A stretch of DNA of 64,000 nt from Paenibacillus sp. 1781tsa1 (GTDB lineage: Bacteria; Bacillota; Bacilli; Paenibacillales; Paenibacillaceae). A program made the position numbers and the translations under genes. Shown here piece after piece: positions 59,665 to 64,000 of this stretch. The stretch's first letter is position 1; each line of letters begins with the position of its first letter. Where the stretch lies: contig NZ_JAMYWY010000001.1 in assembly GCF_024159265.1 (NCBI RefSeq), positions 1,798,001-1,862,000 on the forward strand, written 5' to 3'. Under the pieces are notes generated by a model. It searched no databases. It had not been told where the DNA came from and saw only the letters and a list, made by a program, of their open reading frames with translations.

Positions 59665-62334
59665 ATGCAACAGGAACATACCGCTGGTCTCCACGTGGAC
59701 TGGCTTCAATTTATGATTTTAACAACCAAACTGGAACTTCCACCCTTGCCAGCAGATACAATGGACCGTCCACGGCTAAGTTTGCAACGCAAAGAATTGT
59801 TCCAATCCAAAGTCACTTTGTTGACTGCCCCGGCGGGTTCAGGGAAATCAACACTTTTAGGTAGCTGGGTGAGAAGTGAAGCCGTTCATGCAGCCTGTGT
59901 TTGCCTGGATGATAAAGATCAGGACCCACTTCAGTTTTGGCTCTACATTATTCATGCACTGGATCGAGTGAGTAAGGAACTCTGCGGAGATGTACTGCCA
60001 CATTTTTTGCAACGGTACCCGATAGACCCCAGGTCGGCATTGATATTATTGTTGAACCGCGTTGACCAGACCAATCAACATACGCTGCTCATTCTGGATG
60101 ACTATCATGCAGTAACCCAGCCCAAGATTCATGAACAGATGCAATACTTTATTGAAAATCTTCCCTTATCCATTCATCTAGTTCTGTCTAGTCGCACATA
60201 TCCTCCGTTCAAGCTTGAAAAGCTGCGTCTGAGAGGTGAATTGAAGCAATTTACACTTCAGGAACTGGCATTTACGCCAGAAGAGGGCATTGAATTTTGC
60301 CAAGAGATTATGCAATTGGATATTGCCGGGGGAGATGCGCGTGGTTGGGTACAGCAGACGGAGGGTTGGGCTGCCGGATTGAAGCTGCTCGCTTTATCTC
60401 ATGCATGGGGTGGAAACGCGTTGGTCAGCCCTATGAATTCGATATCGTCACCTCTGTCTCGTGAAGATCATGGAGCAACTGGCGAGAGGACGATTTCGGA
60501 TTACCTGCTTGAAGAGGTATTCCAGCGTCAGTCACCGGAAATGCAGCAATTTCTGCTCCGGACAGCGATCACAAGAAGAATGAACAGCAGTTTATGTCAG
60601 GTATTAAGTGATATGCAGGAAGCTCCACAATTGTTAAGGCAACTGGAGAAGGAACATCTTTTTCTTGTTCCACTTGATCGGGAAGCGCACTGGTATCGTT
60701 ATCATCATTTGTTCTCTGCATTTCTAAAGCGTGAGCTGGATCGTTGTGGTGCTGAACAAGTTAATGAATTACATGCTCTTGCTGCACTTTGGTATGAACA
60801 ACAAGGATACCCGGCTGAAGCGCTGGATCATTATATTCTCGGACAGCACATGCAGGATGCAGCGAGACTGCTGGAAGAGTTGTTTGCCCATTTTATTATG
60901 GGAGAGTGGTGGACGCTCCGGCGATACTTTGATGTTGTGCCACTGGAGATCGTGAAATCACGTCCAAAATTATATATGTCTTACCTGTTCCTTGTTGCAC
61001 GTGAGATGCCTTATGGACAGATGGTAAAGCAGTTGGATGAACTCGAACACGTGATCCGGGTGCATCTTCAAGGGCAGCTGGAACCTGAGATTATCGGGTA
61101 TTTGTTGCAAGTTATATGTGTGATGCGAGCATACATGGCCTATTTGAACAGAGATTTGGATGGGTTGGCTCATTATTTGGTTTCCTACATTGATCAGGGC
61201 TATCCTGATGATATTGCCTTTCAATATATGGACTATGATCGGAGAGAGAGCATGCGCCTGCGCAGCTTTCATGGCGTTAATGGCTACTTGAGGCGTGGGG
61301 AAGCTTGCTTCGGAGCGATTACGGAACGTTGGTATGCTGAACATGCCTATGTAACGTCCTACTATGGTGTTGGATATGGTGAGATTTTAATGGAACAGGA
61401 TCGAATTGCAGAAGCGATAAGTTATGCGGACCGAGCGCTTGAAGTGGCTTTGCAGATCAAGGTGGCTGCGTTGCTCGTTCCTGCGTATGTACTCAAGTCC
61501 AGACTTGAACTTACACTGGGCAGACCTGAGGAAGGCTTGAAACTGCTTCAGCGGGTCTCGGGTTTATTATCTGTGAAGGATATGGATTACTGGGAACCTG
61601 CACTGTCAGCGCATCAAAACCGAATTTTAATTGAAATGAGTCCGGTGGAATCGTCCCATACCATTCTGGCTAAGCCTGCAAACGAAGGAGATGTAGCTGC
61701 TGAGATCAGCTGTGATCAGATCTTCCGATCCATGGTTCGCATACGTGCGATGATCATTCTTGAGCAGTATAATTATGCGCGAGAGGAACTGAGACGAATC
61801 CGTAAACAGGCTGAAGAACGGGACTTGCTTGCTGAACAGGTAGAGTGTGCTCTGCTAGAGTCAATCATGCTGCAAAAGCAGGCACTTACAGATGCCAGTG
61901 TTGTAGCGTTATCCCGTGCTCTGGTGCTGGGAGGGCCCGAAGGGTATATCCGTTCATTTGTTGCTGAAGGTGAACAGATGAAGCAGCTGCTACAGAGATA
62001 CCTGTCTCTGCGTCGCATGAAGGCAATACACGATGATGGTGTGAAAATGGCTTATGTAAAACAGTTATTATCTGCTTTTGCAAGTGACAAACGATTGAGA
62101 GGCCTCTCATCTGTAGGAGAGGCAAAGCTGGATACAAAGGAAGTGGGACTCAGCCCGATGGAGCAAAAAATATTCGGTCACATCGCTGAGGGCCTGACCA
62201 GCAAACAGATTGCTGCCGAGTTTGGCATCTCACCCGGAACCGTTAATACACACATTCGCCGAGTGTTCGCGAAGCTGGGTGCGAGTAGTCGAACTCATGC
62301 TGTACAAATCGCGGAGCAGCGGGGATTATTATAA
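59665..62334 (+). CDS. MalT/LAL-type LuxR transcriptional regulator
   Basis: 889 residues from ATG 59665; CAGGAGG is 6 nt upstream. N-terminal STAND ATPase (LTAPAGSGKSTLLGSW; LLILDDYHAV; GWAAGLKLLALS), a long TPR-like sensor domain, and a C-terminal LuxR HTH (LSPMEQKIFGHIAEGLTSKQ, ISPGTVNTHIRRVFAKLGAS). Family members activate transcription on binding a small inducer. The SLH surface protein 136 nt downstream is a candidate target. Confidence 0.85.
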   Translation: MQQEHTAGLHVDWLQFMILTTKLELPPLPADTMDRPRLSLQRKELFQSKVTLLTAPAGSGKSTLLGSWVRSEAVHAACVCLDDKDQDPLQFWLYIIHALDRVSKELCGDVLPHFLQRYPIDPRSALILLLNRVDQTNQHTLLILDDYHAVTQPKIHEQMQYFIENLPLSIHLVLSSRTYPPFKLEKLRLRGELKQFTLQELAFTPEEGIEFCQEIMQLDIAGGDARGWVQQTEGWAAGLKLLALSHAWGGNALVSPMNSISSPLSREDHGATGERTISDYLLEEVFQRQSPEMQQFLLRTAITRRMNSSLCQVLSDMQEAPQLLRQLEKEHLFLVPLDREAHWYRYHHLFSAFLKRELDRCGAEQVNELHALAALWYEQQGYPAEALDHYILGQHMQDAARLLEELFAHFIMGEWWTLRRYFDVVPLEIVKSRPKLYMSYLFLVAREMPYGQMVKQLDELEHVIRVHLQGQLEPEIIGYLLQVICVMRAYMAYLNRDLDGLAHYLVSYIDQGYPDDIAFQYMDYDRRESMRLRSFHGVNGYLRRGEACFGAITERWYAEHAYVTSYYGVGYGEILMEQDRIAEAISYADRALEVALQIKVAALLVPAYVLKSRLELTLGRPEEGLKLLQRVSGLLSVKDMDYWEPALSAHQNRILIEMSPVESSHTILAKPANEGDVAAEISCDQIFRSMVRIRAMIILEQYNYAREELRRIRKQAEERDLLAEQVECALLESIMLQKQALTDASVVALSRALVLGGPEGYIRSFVAEGEQMKQLLQRYLSLRRMKAIHDDGVKMAYVKQLLSAFASDKRLRGLSSVGEAKLDTKEVGLSPMEQKIFGHIAEGLTSKQIAAEFGISPGTVNTHIRRVFAKLGASSRTHAVQIAEQRGLL

Positions 62335-62470
62335 TTTTGTGAAACTGTGTCTACTCTTTTGTAGACTGTTTGCAAGCTCAGGTCTCTCCTACAATGAAGA
62401 TAATCAAATAACGCTGACAAGTCTTTGCTGACACCAGGGTTTATGTTCATGTGGGAGGTAACGTTAAAAG

Positions 62471-64000
62471 ATGTCAACACGAATATCCAAACGAGAAGTT
62501 TATACGAAAAATAAGATCCGTAAAGTCTCGCCTTATTTGGCAGCCCTTCTGTCTTTATCCGTCATTTCTGTTCCCGGGACAGTGCATGCAGCGTCCGATG
62601 CTGTAAACATTCGTGACTTGCAGCAGGCAGCACCGTGGGCCAAGCAAGCCATTGAAAGGGCTGCCGAGCGACAGATGATTCTGGCGGACAAAGCAGGGAA
62701 TTTCAACCCGAGCGCAACGTTAACAAGAGGTGACCTTGCATACACGCTGGCTCAACTATTGGAATTGAACGTGCTGTCGTCCGTCCAGCTTCCAGATCAG
62801 TTATTCAGGGATCTGGATCGTAACGCTGAGAATGGTTCCTATATTCGTGCACTTCAATTATCTGGAATTATGAATGGTTATCCGGATGGTACGTTTCGTC
62901 CTGCCGGTCTGGTAACAAGGGAAGAGCTGGCAACGACAATTATCCGTGCTTTGAAGGCTAAAGGATATGATGAAACATTAAATTTGACCAAAGAGTTGTC
63001 ATTTAAGGATACTTCCGACATTAGTGCCTGGGCTTTGCCAAGTGTACAACAGGCTGTTGAATTGGGAATCTTGAAAGGGGAAAATGGAAACTTTGCGCCG
63101 AAGCGTTCTACTTCCAGACAGGAAATGGCCGTGATCGCATTCCGCACAACTGAAGTCATTCAAGCGCTTGATGAAGCTGCGAATCAAGGAGGCACCAATT
63201 CGGAATCCAATCCTGATGAGCCAGGAAAGGGAATTGAGGTGCAGGGTACAACTTCAGGCGGCAATAACGCAGGGAACGGTATAGGGAACGCAAACAGTAA
63301 TTCCGGGGTGACACCAGGGAATGGAACTGGAAGTACGGGTGGAGGAGGTGGATCTGCGCCAACCACTCCAACGAATCCTTCCACTCCGTCCAATCCAGGT
63401 ACGGGGAACAGGGCGCCACTGGTTATTAGTGGCGGTTTGCCTGATCAGGAACTTACACTAGATCATGCCGCATTAGACTTGAATGTCTCCACGTATTTTA
63501 GTGATCCAGATGGTGATGAATTGCAATTCAGTGTCATAACCGGAGATGCAACCATTGTTTCCTCTACTGTCGTAGAAAAAGTGATTCGACTTGTACCTCA
63601 AGCTGCTGGAGAAACATTGCTGACAATCAAAGCTGTCGATGTTCGGGGCGCAAGTGTCACGGCACAACTCAAGGTTAAGGTACAGCCCAACACGATAAGT
63701 CGTCAATTTCCTGATCCATATTTGGCTGGAGCTATTGCATATTGGTTGCAAAAGGATGTAAATGATCCACTGACCAAAGATGAATTGGTGGAAGCACTCA
63801 TTCAGACCAATGGAGGATTGTATGCGAGAAATGCGGGCATTTCCGATCTGACAGGAGTCGAGATATTCAAAGGATTGAATGTAACCGAAATTGATCTGTC
63901 CGGAAACGCCATAAGCAAAGCAGATGCTTCTGGATTCGATCAATTGAATTGGCTTGATTTATCCGGTAACGAACTGACGCAAATTAATGTGACAGGACTG
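62471..64000 (+). CDS. SLH-domain surface protein with LRR region (3' end outside window)
   Basis: At least 510 residues, open to the window end. Signal peptide (to about AHAASD), three SLH repeats (GDLAYTLAQLLEL; ALQLSGIMNGYPDGTFRPAG; AVELGILKGENGNFAPKRST) for cell-wall pyruvylated polymer binding, a Gly/Asn/Thr/Pro linker, a cadherin/Ig-like domain (LDLNVSTYFSDPDGDELQFS), then leucine-rich repeats beginning ISDLTGVEIFKGLNVTEIDL. GGGAGGTAA precedes the ATG. Exported and anchored on the S-layer polymer, probably an adhesin or binding protein. A GTCTAC-tctttt-GTAGAC hairpin (62349-62366) lies upstream. Confidence 0.85.
   Translation, partial: MSTRISKREVYTKNKIRKVSPYLAALLSLSVISVPGTVHAASDAVNIRDLQQAAPWAKQAIERAAERQMILADKAGNFNPSATLTRGDLAYTLAQLLELNVLSSVQLPDQLFRDLDRNAENGSYIRALQLSGIMNGYPDGTFRPAGLVTREELATTIIRALKAKGYDETLNLTKELSFKDTSDISAWALPSVQQAVELGILKGENGNFAPKRSTSRQEMAVIAFRTTEVIQALDEAANQGGTNSESNPDEPGKGIEVQGTTSGGNNAGNGIGNANSNSGVTPGNGTGSTGGGGGSAPTTPTNPSTPSNPGTGNRAPLVISGGLPDQELTLDHAALDLNVSTYFSDPDGDELQFSVITGDATIVSSTVVEKVIRLVPQAAGETLLTIKAVDVRGASVTAQLKVKVQPNTISRQFPDPYLAGAIAYWLQKDVNDPLTKDELVEALIQTNGGLYARNAGISDLTGVEIFKGLNVTEIDLSGNAISKADASGFDQLNWLDLSGNELTQINVTGL

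Overview
The window looks like chromosomal DNA of a spore-forming, Gram-positive, low-to-mid GC Bacillota, most probably a Paenibacillus. The reasons are a spo0M homologue, a bacillithiol-transferase-like gene, an S-layer-homology surface protein beside a large MalT-type regulator, strong AGGAGG ribosome binding sites, frequent TTG/GTG starts, and many intrinsic terminators. The genus is inferred from gene content; no rRNA or tRNA is present.

Layout. 0-5 kb: small accessory enzymes (HAD phosphatase, broken Nudix gene, APH-like kinase) and a MerR-regulated aldo/keto reductase. 5-7 kb: lipoprotein, microprotein, and a CzcD-type metal exporter behind a consensus promoter and a palindromic operator. 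6.8-10.7 kb: a haem-stress cassette hssR-hssS-hrtB-hrtA with a recognisable HssR direct repeat before hrtB. 10.8-16 kb: Nudix, alphaCTD-like, phosphoglycerate-mutase-like, PNPOx-like and decayed genes. 16-20 kb: radical SAM/SPASM protein, a phosphodiester glycosidase overlapping a GT2-GtrA transferase, and an ATPase. 20-38 kb: a long run of short, mostly single-gene units (GNAT, Nudix, phospholipase-C-like, histidine phosphatase, deaminase, PhzF, HD, HIT and many unknown proteins). Several of these are broken. 39-44.8 kb: YdbS/YdbT-like PH-domain pair, two HAD hydrolases, a YHYH microprotein, a Nudix gene and a DUF3298 protein. 44.8-54 kb: glycosyltransferase, Spo0M, BstA-like, GNATs, VOC, methyltransferase and SDR. 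54.2-58.7 kb: a BceRS-BceAB-like peptide-antibiotic sensing and detoxification module with a BceR-type operator. 58.9-64 kb: pgsA, a MalT/LuxR-type regulator, and the start of an SLH + LRR surface protein that runs off the window.

The most unusual feature is a structured intergenic element of about 210 bp present in three same-orientation copies (17.3, 42.4 and 43.3 kb). Substitutions between copies often preserve base pairing, including in the terminal inverted repeats. It carries no ORF and behaves like a MITE or a family of structured RNAs. Two copies bracket a single HAD gene.

Seven loci, nearly all in the 1-37 kb accessory stretch, carry frameshifts, nonsense codons or truncations. They suggest active turnover of accessory GNAT, Nudix and kinase genes, or base-level errors in the assembly. 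No CRISPR array, transposase gene, prophage or rRNA/tRNA gene was seen.
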